A DNA stretch of 64,000 nt from the NCBI GenBank assembly GCA_021815305.1, contig JAKAHC010000005.1, positions 1 to 64,000 of the forward strand, written 5' to 3'. Of this stretch, positions 24,871-32,623 are shown piece after piece (positions within the stretch are counted from its first letter, which is position 1; each line of letters opens with the position of its first letter). The translations under genes and the position numbers were made by a program. The notes below the pieces were generated by a model. That model was not told where the DNA came from. It worked only from the letters and a program-made list of their open reading frames with translations, and searched no databases. Source of the DNA: Deltaproteobacteria bacterium (GTDB lineage: Bacteria; Desulfobacterota; Deferrimicrobia; Deferrimicrobiales; Deferrimicrobiaceae).

Positions 24871-25513
24871 CCCCTGGCCCGGCTCGTTTTCCCGCCCTCA
24901 CGACGACGAAACCGCCTTCGCCGTACCCTTCCCGGACGGGCTCCGCGCCGTCCATCTCGCCCGGGGACCGGAAGATCGTCTGACGGAAGGCGAGCGCCCG
25001 GAAGCCGGCGCGCGTGAGGAGAGCCGAGACCTCGCGGGCGGAACGGAAGGTCGCCTGCCGGTAATAGACGCTTTCGCCTTTGCGGTCATCGTACGACTTC
25101 CCGATGGGGCTGTCCCGGTCGATGAAGGCGACCACCAGGGAGCCCCCCGGCTTCAGGATGCGAAAGGCTTCCCGAAACGCCGCTTCCGCATCGTCGAAAA
25201 AGCACAGAACCGTGACCATGAGCGCGAAATCGAACCTGCCGTCCCGGATCGGAAGCGCTTCGGAGACCCCCCGGAGCACGGCGATTCCCCGCCGCCGGGC
25301 GATATCCCCCATCGACTTCGAAGGCTCCACCCCGAGCGGGATCCCGAGTTCCCCGGCGAACCTCCCGGTCCCCACGCCGATCTCGACGCCGGTTCCCTCC
25401 CGAGGCAACAGGTCCCTGACGGCACGAAGCTCCGATTCGTAGGCGAACTGGTTTCCGCGGAACCATTCGTCGTACTCCAAGGCGTGCCGTTCGTAGGGCC
25501 CGATGTTCGTCAT
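24851..25513 (-). CDS. Class I SAM-dependent methyltransferase
   Basis: 220 residues of the UbiE/Methyltransf_11 type: motif I is GVEIGVGTGRFAG, with VEPSKSMGDIAR as the acidic loop, LPIRDGRFDFALMV and FRILKPGGSLVVAFIDRD as motifs II and III. The start overlaps the YkoF-like gene's stop as ATGA (25510-25513), so it is co-translated with a thiamine/HMP-binding protein. The substrate cannot be told. Confidence 0.88.
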   Translation of the reverse strand: MTNIGPYERHALEYDEWFRGNQFAYESELRAVRDLLPREGTGVEIGVGTGRFAGELGIPLGVEPSKSMGDIARRRGIAVLRGVSEALPIRDGRFDFALMVTVLCFFDDAEAAFREAFRILKPGGSLVVAFIDRDSPIGKSYDDRKGESVYYRQATFRSAREVSALLTRAGFRALAFRQTIFRSPGEMDGAEPVREGYGEGGFVVVRAGKRAGPGVISIGC

Positions 25514-25788
25514 CGAGGCTCCCGCCCCGAGGCGTCTTTGCCCGGCCAGGGGCATGCGTTCGACACGGTGATCACCATGACCGCGTGCCCCTTTGCGGCG
25601 GCACCGCGGAAAGCGTCGAGGAGCGCGGGGAAAACCTTCTCGTCGTCGCCCCACACCACCGTGCTCATCGCCCCGGTCTGCCTGTCGACACCGTGCCGAT
25701 CGAACGTCTCGATCACGGCGTCGACGGATGGGGAGAGGTCCTCCTGCCGCAACGGGTAGAGGCTCACCTGCGCCGTGATTCCGTACAT
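25510..25788 (-). CDS. YkoF-type thiamine/HMP-binding protein (single domain)
   Basis: A 92-residue protein matching one repeat of the YkoF family: AQVSLYPLRQED, STVVWGDDEKVFPALLDAF and HAVMVITVSNACP line up with B. subtilis YkoF, which binds thiamine and HMP. B. subtilis YkoF carries two such repeats; a single-repeat protein would have to dimerise to make the site. GGGAGGGGAATC precedes ATG 25788. It is convergent with the tenA-thiD run, supporting a thiamine-related role, but no transporter gene (ykoEDC) is present. Confidence 0.8.
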   Translation of the reverse strand: MYGITAQVSLYPLRQEDLSPSVDAVIETFDRHGVDRQTGAMSTVVWGDDEKVFPALLDAFRGAAAKGHAVMVITVSNACPWPGKDASGREPR

Positions 25789-26035
25789 GTCGATTCCCCT
25801 CCCTGCGTCGGGTGTTTTCCCCCGGTGCCGTCCCCACACCCGACGCGGCCTTTTCTTCGTGGTGACCGGGCACCTCGCGCACCGCGTCTCCACATGATAC
25901 CGGCAGGAACAGCCCGGATACAACGCGTCGATGGCACGCGCCGATGGCGCCGGGATCCGGGAGCGCACGGCGCCTCCTCTGGTCCCCACCGGTGGAAGGT
26001 GCGATGATGAACACTGACGTTTGGAGGTCCGGCCG

Positions 26036-26359
26036 ATGGAAGCTTCGCCCCGGAAACCTGGCGCCCCTCTGGTCCTGACCATCAACGGCGGCCCGTCGAG
26101 CATCCGGTTCGCGGTGTATCGGGCAGACGGACCGCTTGCGCGATCGCCGTACGGGAAGGTCGACCGGATCGGGTTGTCCGGCGGAGAGCCGGCGGCGGCG
26201 TTCCCCTGCGAAAGGATCGGGGAGAAAGTCGGCCTCGCCTCGTTGCGCGCAGTGGGACACCGCGTGGTGCGCGGCATGGATCGCACGGAGCCGGCGCCCG
26301 TCACGCCGGAATTCCTGGAGGAACCGCGCCGTCTCCGGACGGAAGTGACGACGCAATGA
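26036..26359 (+). pseudogene. ackA: Acetate kinase N-terminal remnant
   Basis: 107 residues. The opening VLTINGGPSSIRFAVYRADG matches the phosphate-binding N-terminus of acetate/propionate kinases, and AVGHRVVRGMDRTEPAPVTP matches the next conserved block (GHRVVHGG...PV-T). A complete enzyme has about 370-400 residues; here the frame stops after the second block and the AsmA-family gene begins, so about three quarters of the gene is missing. A ribosome site (GGAGG, 26023-26027) and ATG 26036 are kept, and the stop overlaps the next start, so a short product may still be made. It cannot be an active kinase. Confidence 0.75.
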
Positions 26360-29300
26360 CCGGACCCGGAAAGAACATCTCCCGGCGGATCGCGGTGGCG
26401 GGGATCGCCGCGTCCCTGCTGCTTGCCGCCCTGCTGCTTGCCGCCCTCCTGCTCGTTCCCCGACTGGTCGGTCTCGACGCCGTGAGGAGCCGGATCGAGA
26501 CCGCGGTCGCCGAAAGAACCGGCGCGACCGTCCGCTACCGCGAAGCGGAGGTCCACGTCTTTCCCCGGCCGCGGATCGTGATCCGCGGCGCGAAGGTCGC
26601 CTTCCCGGGCATGGCGGAAGGGAACATCGGCGCCGTCACCGTGATTCCCACGCTGCTCCCTCTCCTGAAAGGGAAGTTTCTTCCCGCCGGGATCCAGGTG
26701 GAGAAGCCCGTCTTCCGGGTCCGCCTTGCCGAAGCGTCCCGGCGGGTGAGGAAGAGGATCGAGTCCTTGTCCCCGGAGCGGATCCGGGAGGAGACAAGGC
26801 GTCTCCTTGCGGCATGGGGATCGGCCGCCCCGGGCCTCGCCGTAAGCGTGGAGCGGGGGGAGCTGATCCTCTCGCGGGAGGGAGAGGAACCGGTTTCTTT
26901 CCGTGACGTCCGCGCGCAGGTGTCCTCGCCCCCGGGAACGTTGCGGCTGCTCCTGTCCTGCTCCGGAAGCCTTTGGGACGGCATCGACGCCGAGGGAAAT
27001 CTCGACGCGGGAGACCTCCACGGGGCGGTAACCGTCTCCCTGAAGAATTTCCGGCCGGGCGCCCTCGTCGCATCGTGGTTCCCGGAGACAGGCATCGGCG
27101 TGGCGGGGACGGTCCGGGACCTCGTCCTGAACCTCCGGACGGAGGGGATGCGGACCTTCGAGGGGGATGCGAAAGGGATCGCCCCTTCCCTTACGATGCG
27201 GCGGGGCAACCATGCGTTCGAACTGAAGGGGATGCGCGCCGGCGGTTCCGTCCGCGCGGATGCCGGCCATGTCGAGGTGTCGCTCTCCGGGCTGGGACTG
27301 GACGCTCCCCGCATCGCCCTGTCCGGAAAACTTTCCGTGGACCGCACATCCCGCAACGCGGACCTTTCGCTCCTGGGCAGGGAAGCGGACGTGCGGTCGG
27401 TGCGGACGGCGGCCCTGGCGCTTGCCGGCGATCTCCCCGCGGTGCGGGATCTCTTCTCCGTCATCGAGGCGGGCAGGGTCCCATTCGTGAGCATCGAAGG
27501 ACACGGGCGCACCCCGGCCGACCTCGGCAGGCTCGGAAATCTCCGGATCCGGGGGGAGATCCGGGAGGGGGAGCTCCATGTGCCGCGACCGGACCTGCGC
27601 CTGCAGGGGGTCAGCGGGGAGGCCGTCGTCGAGAAAGGGATCCTCACGGGATCGAACGCCTCCGCCAGGCTGGGAAGATCCCGGGGAACGGAGGGGGAGC
27701 TGACGCTGGGGCTCGTCGGCAAGGATCGTCCCTTCCGGATGCGGGCCCGCGTGGCCGCGGACCTGTCCGAACTCCCTCCCCTCCTCGAGAATCTGGTGCC
27801 CGACGGGCCATTCCGGGAGGAGTTGTCCCTCCTGCGCGAGGTGGAGGGAAGCGCGGACGGGGTGCTGACCCTCGGGAACGCGACGGGACCGGTCCGGACG
27901 CGCGTGGACGTGACGTCGTTCGCGCTCTCCTGCCGCTATCTTCGGGTTCCGTTCCCCTTGACCCTCCGCGGGGGAACGTTCCACTATGACGAGGGGGAAA
28001 TCCGGGGGGAGGATCTTGCCGGGACGGCCGGAGGGTCCTCGTTCTCCGGAGTCGGAGGACGGGTGCGGCTTCCCGGTACCCCGTATCTCGAAAGCCTCTC
28101 CGGAAACGCGCGCATCGACGCGGCAGGGATCTTCCCATGGCTTTCCTCGTTCGAAAGGGTGCGGAAGGCCTTCGAGGGAATCGGATACGTACGGGGAACC
28201 ATTGCGGTCTCCCTCGCCCGGATGGAAGGTCCTGCAGCCGACCCGGAGGGGTGGCGGTTCGATGCTTCGGGGGGCTCGGAGGATCTCCGCGCCGCTTTCC
28301 TGGACTCCACGTGGACCGCCTCCGGAAAATTCGAGGGGACCGCCGACGGACTGAGGAGCGTGGAAGGGAGCGCCAGAGGAAACGCGGGGCCCGAGGCCGT
28401 TCGCAGGATCTCCGGTCTCCTCCGCATTCCTCCGGGACTGCGCCCGCGGGCACCCCTGGTCCTTAGCGGATCCTCTTTTTCGTGGAAACAGGGGGGCGGG
28501 ACCTCGTTCCGGGGAGATTTCGATTTTTCGGGTGGTCCGGCGGCATCCGTTGACCTCCGAAAGGATCGGGACACCCTGAAGATCCGGAAACTGGACCTCC
28601 GGGACGGGGCGTCGCACGCCTCCCTCTCCCTGGAACCCCGTGGCGGTGCGCTCCTCCTGGAGTTCTCCGGAACCGTGCGGGGGGAGACCCTCGACAAGGT
28701 CCTTGCGGACAACGCGTGGTGCTGCGGGAGCCTGGAAGGGGATTTCCGGGCGCGCATCGTTCCCGGGGACCTGGGACGCTCCACCGCCGCGGGGAGACTC
28801 GAGGGGAGGAACATCGCGGTCCCGTGGAAGCGAACCGTTCCCCTCACGCTCGTCTCGGTGTCCCTGACCGCGGGCGGGCACGGAGTTCGTGTACACCCAT
28901 CCGTCTTCGCCCTCGGGGGCCACGGATTCACCGTGAAGGGGGACCTCGTCCCGTCGGGAGACCTCTGGCTCATCGACACGGACGTATCCTCCGACGAAGT
29001 GGATTGGGACCGCCTGAAGGACCTCTTCGCCGAAGTGCGGGAAGGCCCCGGAACGGGACGCCTCTACGATCTGCCGGTGCGGGGGAAGATCCGGCTCCGC
29101 GCCCCGTCCCTCACGTACGGAGGGCGCAGATGGGCGCCGTTCCACGCGGAGATTTCCCTGGCCCCCTCCCGGATCGACATCCGCGTTCTCGACGCGGCAT
29201 TGTGCGGCATCTCGTTCCCGGGGTCCCTTTCCGTTACGCCGCGGGATCTGTCGATCGCATTCCGTCCGGCCCGCAAGGGAGGGGATTTTTCGCAAACGAT

Positions 29301-29913
29301 TTCGTGCCTCGGCGAGAAGGAGGTGGGGATCACCGGCAGCTTCGACCTGGAGGGGGAATTCACCGGCGGAGGCGGAGGCGAAGCGCTTGCCGGGTCCCTC
29401 GACGGCAAGGTCGCGCTGACCGCGAAAAAAGGACGCGTCGACCGGATGACCCTTTTGGCGAAAGTGTTCGCTCTCCTGAACGTCACCGAGATTTTCCGCG
29501 GGAAGATCCCGGACCTGGTGAAGCAGGGGTTTCCCTACGAAACCGCGAACCTCAAGGGAAACGTGCGCGGGGGGAAGCTCTTCCTGACGGAAGCCGCCAT
29601 CGAAGGCCCTTCCCTGGAGATCTTCGGGCACGGGGACGTCGACCTGGTGAGCGGAAGGGCGAACCTGGAACTGCTCGTCGCCCCGTTCCGGACCGTGGAC
29701 TCCATCATCCGCGTGATCCCCCTGTTGCGGTACGTCATGGGGGGCACCCTCGTCTCCATCCCGGTGAAGGTATCGGGAAACATCGCGGATCCCGACGTGA
29801 CGCCCTTTTCCCCCACGGCCGTCGGGTCGGACATCCTGGGCCTCATCGGGAGAACGCTGAAGGTCCCGGTCCGGATCCTCCAGCCCCTCCTTCCGGAGGG
29901 AAAAGGCAAGTAA
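26356..29913 (+). CDS. AsmA-family envelope protein
   Basis: A 1185-residue protein anchored by one N-terminal membrane segment (about 10-38, Ala/Leu-rich) with the rest predicted as beta-rich repeats in the periplasm. RIVIRGAKVAFPG near residue 75 is the AsmA N-terminal motif (the RFA-type strand), and the last 250 residues contain the AsmA-like C-terminal domain (VKQGFPYETANLKGNVRGGK; MGGTLVSIPVKVSGNIADP). Such proteins (AsmA, YhdP, TamB relatives) form long grooves carrying phospholipid between membranes. ATG 26356 overlaps the acetate kinase remnant's stop. The complement also shows a very long open frame, which I regard as a GC-rich shadow. Confidence 0.88.
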   Translation: MTGPGKNISRRIAVAGIAASLLLAALLLAALLLVPRLVGLDAVRSRIETAVAERTGATVRYREAEVHVFPRPRIVIRGAKVAFPGMAEGNIGAVTVIPTLLPLLKGKFLPAGIQVEKPVFRVRLAEASRRVRKRIESLSPERIREETRRLLAAWGSAAPGLAVSVERGELILSREGEEPVSFRDVRAQVSSPPGTLRLLLSCSGSLWDGIDAEGNLDAGDLHGAVTVSLKNFRPGALVASWFPETGIGVAGTVRDLVLNLRTEGMRTFEGDAKGIAPSLTMRRGNHAFELKGMRAGGSVRADAGHVEVSLSGLGLDAPRIALSGKLSVDRTSRNADLSLLGREADVRSVRTAALALAGDLPAVRDLFSVIEAGRVPFVSIEGHGRTPADLGRLGNLRIRGEIREGELHVPRPDLRLQGVSGEAVVEKGILTGSNASARLGRSRGTEGELTLGLVGKDRPFRMRARVAADLSELPPLLENLVPDGPFREELSLLREVEGSADGVLTLGNATGPVRTRVDVTSFALSCRYLRVPFPLTLRGGTFHYDEGEIRGEDLAGTAGGSSFSGVGGRVRLPGTPYLESLSGNARIDAAGIFPWLSSFERVRKAFEGIGYVRGTIAVSLARMEGPAADPEGWRFDASGGSEDLRAAFLDSTWTASGKFEGTADGLRSVEGSARGNAGPEAVRRISGLLRIPPGLRPRAPLVLSGSSFSWKQGGGTSFRGDFDFSGGPAASVDLRKDRDTLKIRKLDLRDGASHASLSLEPRGGALLLEFSGTVRGETLDKVLADNAWCCGSLEGDFRARIVPGDLGRSTAAGRLEGRNIAVPWKRTVPLTLVSVSLTAGGHGVRVHPSVFALGGHGFTVKGDLVPSGDLWLIDTDVSSDEVDWDRLKDLFAEVREGPGTGRLYDLPVRGKIRLRAPSLTYGGRRWAPFHAEISLAPSRIDIRVLDAALCGISFPGSLSVTPRDLSIAFRPARKGGDFSQTISCLGEKEVGITGSFDLEGEFTGGGGGEALAGSLDGKVALTAKKGRVDRMTLLAKVFALLNVTEIFRGKIPDLVKQGFPYETANLKGNVRGGKLFLTEAAIEGPSLEIFGHGDVDLVSGRANLELLVAPFRTVDSIIRVIPLLRYVMGGTLVSIPVKVSGNIADPDVTPFSPTAVGSDILGLIGRTLKVPVRILQPLLPEGKGK

Positions 29914-29969
29914 CCGGATACGGTTCGTGATGGTCGCACATCTTACAGGGAAATGGAGGGAAGGGAAAA

Positions 29970-30593
29970 ATGAGACATCCCAGCGTCCATGCCTGCGCCG
30001 CACTCTCGCTTCTGACCCTTGCCGGATGCGCCCACATCGTGTCTCCCGAACTCCGAAGCGAAGCCACGCCCGGGCTGACGTTCCCGATGGTACTTGCGAA
30101 TCCTTCCGCGTACACCGGTTCGATCGTGATCTGGGGCGGGTTGGTCATCGGGATCCGGAACCGCGCAGACGGCACGATCCTCACCGTTTTGGAAACCCCG
30201 CTCGAAAACGGGGAACGCCCCGAGGGCGGGGAATCCTCCCGCGGGCGTTTCCTCGCCACCACTTCCCGCTACCTCGACCCCGCGATCTACCACAGGGGGA
30301 CCCGGGTCACCATCGCGGGGGAGATCACCGGGAAAGAGATGCGGGCCGTCGGCGAAAAGCCCTATCTCTACCCGGTCGTGGCGATTCAGGAAATCCACCT
30401 CTGGAAGAGAAGAGTCACGGTGTACGGGGGACCCTACGATTGGGGCCCCTACCCTTATGGCTGGTGGGGACCTTCTCCCTGGGGGGATTCGTACTGGTAC
30501 GCGGCCCCGGATCGCTTCGGAGAGGGTCCGGAGATCCGCGAAGGGGGGACGGAACACCGCGAGGAGGAACGGGAAGAGGGGCGCGGGAGGTAA
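29970..30593 (+). CDS. slp: Slp family outer-membrane lipoprotein
   Basis: 207 residues with a lipobox ending LAGC at the signal peptide (cysteine near residue 20). The Slp domain is recognised from FPMVLANPSAYTGSIVIWGG and RFLATTSRYLDPAIYHRGTRV; the tail is rich in Trp, Tyr, Gly and Pro. Slp lipoproteins are starvation- or stress-induced in enterobacteria and sit in the outer membrane; their role is unclear. ATG 29970 follows GGAGGGAAGGGAAAA. It follows the AsmA gene closely and may share its transcript. Confidence 0.85.
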   Translation: MRHPSVHACAALSLLTLAGCAHIVSPELRSEATPGLTFPMVLANPSAYTGSIVIWGGLVIGIRNRADGTILTVLETPLENGERPEGGESSRGRFLATTSRYLDPAIYHRGTRVTIAGEITGKEMRAVGEKPYLYPVVAIQEIHLWKRRVTVYGGPYDWGPYPYGWWGPSPWGDSYWYAAPDRFGEGPEIREGGTEHREEEREEGRGR

Positions 30594-30768
30594 TGGCCCA
30601 TGGCGGCGCAAATTTCCGTCTGCGACGGAAGACCACGGGCAGGAGGGGCCCAACGGCCCGCCGCCCTCCCGGAGGTTCGACGCCCGAGCGGTGATATAAT
30701 CCGGCCGTACGATCGGCGCGGCGCGGCCACCATCCCAAACAACCTCATCCGGGGGAAAGGAGACGCGA

Positions 30769-31056
30769 ATGGCCCTGTACATCCTGGTCAGCACGTTGAC
30801 CGACGACGGACGGAAGACCGTGAAGTCGAAACCGGAACGCATCAAGGAGGTCAACAAGGAGATCGAGGGGATGGGAGCGAAGGTATTGGGACAGTACGCG
30901 GTCCTCGGGATCTACGATTTCATCAACATCGTGGAGGCGCCCAACAACGAGACGATGGCCAGGATCTCGGTGGCGCTGGGAGCGCGTGGAACCATCCAGA
31001 TGATGACCCTGCCCGCGATGACGATCGAAGAATTCGTCAAGACGCTGAAGAAGTGA
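30769..31056 (+). CDS. GYD domain protein
   Basis: 95 residues making up a single GYD domain (ferredoxin-like fold), recognised from YILVSTLTDDGRKTV at the start, GQYAVLGIYDFINIVEAP in the middle and FVKTLKK at the end. Such proteins are small, multimeric and of unknown function. GGGGGAAAGGAGACG precedes ATG 30769, and a good terminator follows at 31081-31114. Confidence 0.88.
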   Translation: MALYILVSTLTDDGRKTVKSKPERIKEVNKEIEGMGAKVLGQYAVLGIYDFINIVEAPNNETMARISVALGARGTIQMMTLPAMTIEEFVKTLKK

Positions 31057-31080
31057 ACGGGACGCCTCGCGAGGCGACGG

Positions 31081-31114
31081 AAAGGCCGGAGGGCGGCTCG
31101 TCTCCCGGCCTTTT
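31081..31114 (+). terminator. Rho-independent terminator
   Basis: AAAGGCCGG (31081-31089) pairs with CCGGCCTTT (31105-31113) over a 15-base loop, ending in a short T-run, 25 bases after the GYD gene stop. Confidence 0.8.
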
Positions 31115-31132
31115 CCCGTTCGGAGGGGAAGG

Positions 31133-31420
31133 ATGGCGGCGCCCGCGCCGGGGATGACGGAAAGGCGTCAGAGACGATCGGGGTCGCGTTTGCTGCTCGG
31201 CGCCGCGCTCCTCGCGGGAATCCTCGGGGCGATGTGCGCGGGCGCCCGCGCCGCGGATTTCCTGCTGGGCCTCCTCGGCGTCACGGAGAGGTGGGTGCGC
31301 CTGGCGGTGAGGATGATCGTCATCGCGGGCGCTCTTCCCGCCGGGTTCTACTTCGTCGAACGCGTCTTTCTGGAGTGGTCCTCGCGCAGGTCTACTTCTT
31401 CGGGAACACCCGGGCCCTGA
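31133..31420 (+). CDS. Small membrane protein, hypothetical
   Basis: 95 residues with two hydrophobic segments (about 20-45 and 60-82) separated by a charged loop (GVTERWVRLAVR). GAGGGGAAGG lies just before ATG 31133. The last 29 bases overlap the convergent gene that ends at 31392. No family recognised. The two-helix topology and intact ribosome site make it more likely real than not. Confidence 0.5.
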   Translation: MAAPAPGMTERRQRRSGSRLLLGAALLAGILGAMCAGARAADFLLGLLGVTERWVRLAVRMIVIAGALPAGFYFVERVFLEWSSRRSTSSGTPGP

Positions 31421-32456
31421 CCCGGCCCATCACCAGCTCGAACGTATCGCCCGTGTATGCGTGGATGTTCCGGCGCATCTCGACCAGGTACCGCTCGATC
31501 TCCGGCCACTCCCTGCGGATCACCTCCATCTGGTCGTCATACGCCCGCGTATAGTCGGACTGCATCTTTTCCTGGAGCCGGTCGCGCCGTGTCCCCTCTT
31601 CCGGGTGCGCCTTCTTCGGAAGAAACTCGTAGATCGGCTCGAAGATGCGGACATCGGTTTCTTCCAGGTGGAACAGTTCGATGTTGTCGATCATCACCAC
31701 CTCTTTCTTCGGGGTGGCGATGTAGTGGCCGTAACGGAGCGCAGTGCCGATGCAGTCCCCCAGAGCGTCCTGCCGCGCCGCTCCCTCCACCCACCAATCC
31801 CCGTCCCGCTGGATCCGGGCGGGGGTGATGCCCTCGTCGTGGAAGATGTTGGTTCCGTTCTCCTTCGGCTTGAGGAGCACCTCCTCTCCTTGCGGCGTCA
31901 CGTGGTACACCGCGGGCAGGGAGGGCAACCCCACCAGTCTCGGGAACCCGCTGTAGATGTATTCCCCGAGGCACCCGAAACGCGACAGGTAGATGGAGTA
32001 CTCCTTACGGTCGGGTGTGACGACGGCGAACAGGGTGTCCTTGTGGACTTTCTCCACCAGGGCGACGTCGGTGATCTCGAAATCCCTGTACGCCTCGCCT
32101 GCGAGCGAGTGAAGGAGCGTAAGGACGGCTTTCTTTAGCCCCGTGACCCTCAGCTTCGAGTAGAAGATCTTCACTCTCCCCCCGGGAGGCATCATCCGGA
32201 TGGCGCCGCGAACCCAGTTCACGTAGGAGTGGGAGATGCTGATGGGAAGCATGTCCGTGCTGGCGGGGTCCAGCAGTTCGTCGAGCTTCGCCTCCCAGAG
32301 GGGAATGTGCATCCCGAGGAACTCCTGGGGACTGTCCACCCCGAGCGCCCTGAGGATCTTCTCCCTGTCCTTCGCCCTGCGTTCGGCCGCGGGGATCTGG
32401 AAGTAGCGTGCAAGCGCTTTTTCATACTTCTGGAGATCGGGGTGGGAAGAAGGCAT
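31392..32456 (-). CDS. Unrecognised 354-residue protein
   Basis: I do not recognise a family. It is a soluble protein without signal peptide or membrane segments, with balanced charge and real codon structure. Notable segments are PPGGRVKIFYSKLRVTGLKKAVL in the first third, GCLGEYIYSGFPRLVG in the middle, GTALRYGHYIATPKKEVVMI in the second half, and a helical, acidic C-terminal region (RDRLQEKMQSDYTRAYDDQM). GGGAGGACGTAG precedes ATG 32456. It is a single gene between a convergent membrane protein gene and the Kef antiporter gene. Confidence 0.8.
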   Translation of the reverse strand: MPSSHPDLQKYEKALARYFQIPAAERRAKDREKILRALGVDSPQEFLGMHIPLWEAKLDELLDPASTDMLPISISHSYVNWVRGAIRMMPPGGRVKIFYSKLRVTGLKKAVLTLLHSLAGEAYRDFEITDVALVEKVHKDTLFAVVTPDRKEYSIYLSRFGCLGEYIYSGFPRLVGLPSLPAVYHVTPQGEEVLLKPKENGTNIFHDEGITPARIQRDGDWWVEGAARQDALGDCIGTALRYGHYIATPKKEVVMIDNIELFHLEETDVRIFEPIYEFLPKKAHPEEGTRRDRLQEKMQSDYTRAYDDQMEVIRREWPEIERYLVEMRRNIHAYTGDTFELVMGRVRARVFPKK

Positions 32457-32623
32457 CTACGTCCTCCCGTCCGACGGAGTTCCGTCAGGTTGATCTTACC
32501 ACCGGGGCGGGGGGTGGGATATCCCCATCCTCGCATCGCGGGACCCGGAGACGGCGCGGACCACGGGGAACAGATCCGGCGCGTCCGGAGGCTCATTGCG
32601 GGGGAAGGGGGGGAGCGTTGACG

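Noticed and set aside
25510-30003. Minus-strand open frame of nearly 1500 codons antisense to the AsmA gene
   Set aside because: Only its last 92 codons (the YkoF-like gene) are protein-like. The rest is rich in Arg, Gly, Pro and Glu without domains and mirrors the codon bias of the AsmA gene on the other strand; GC-rich genes often leave such shadows.
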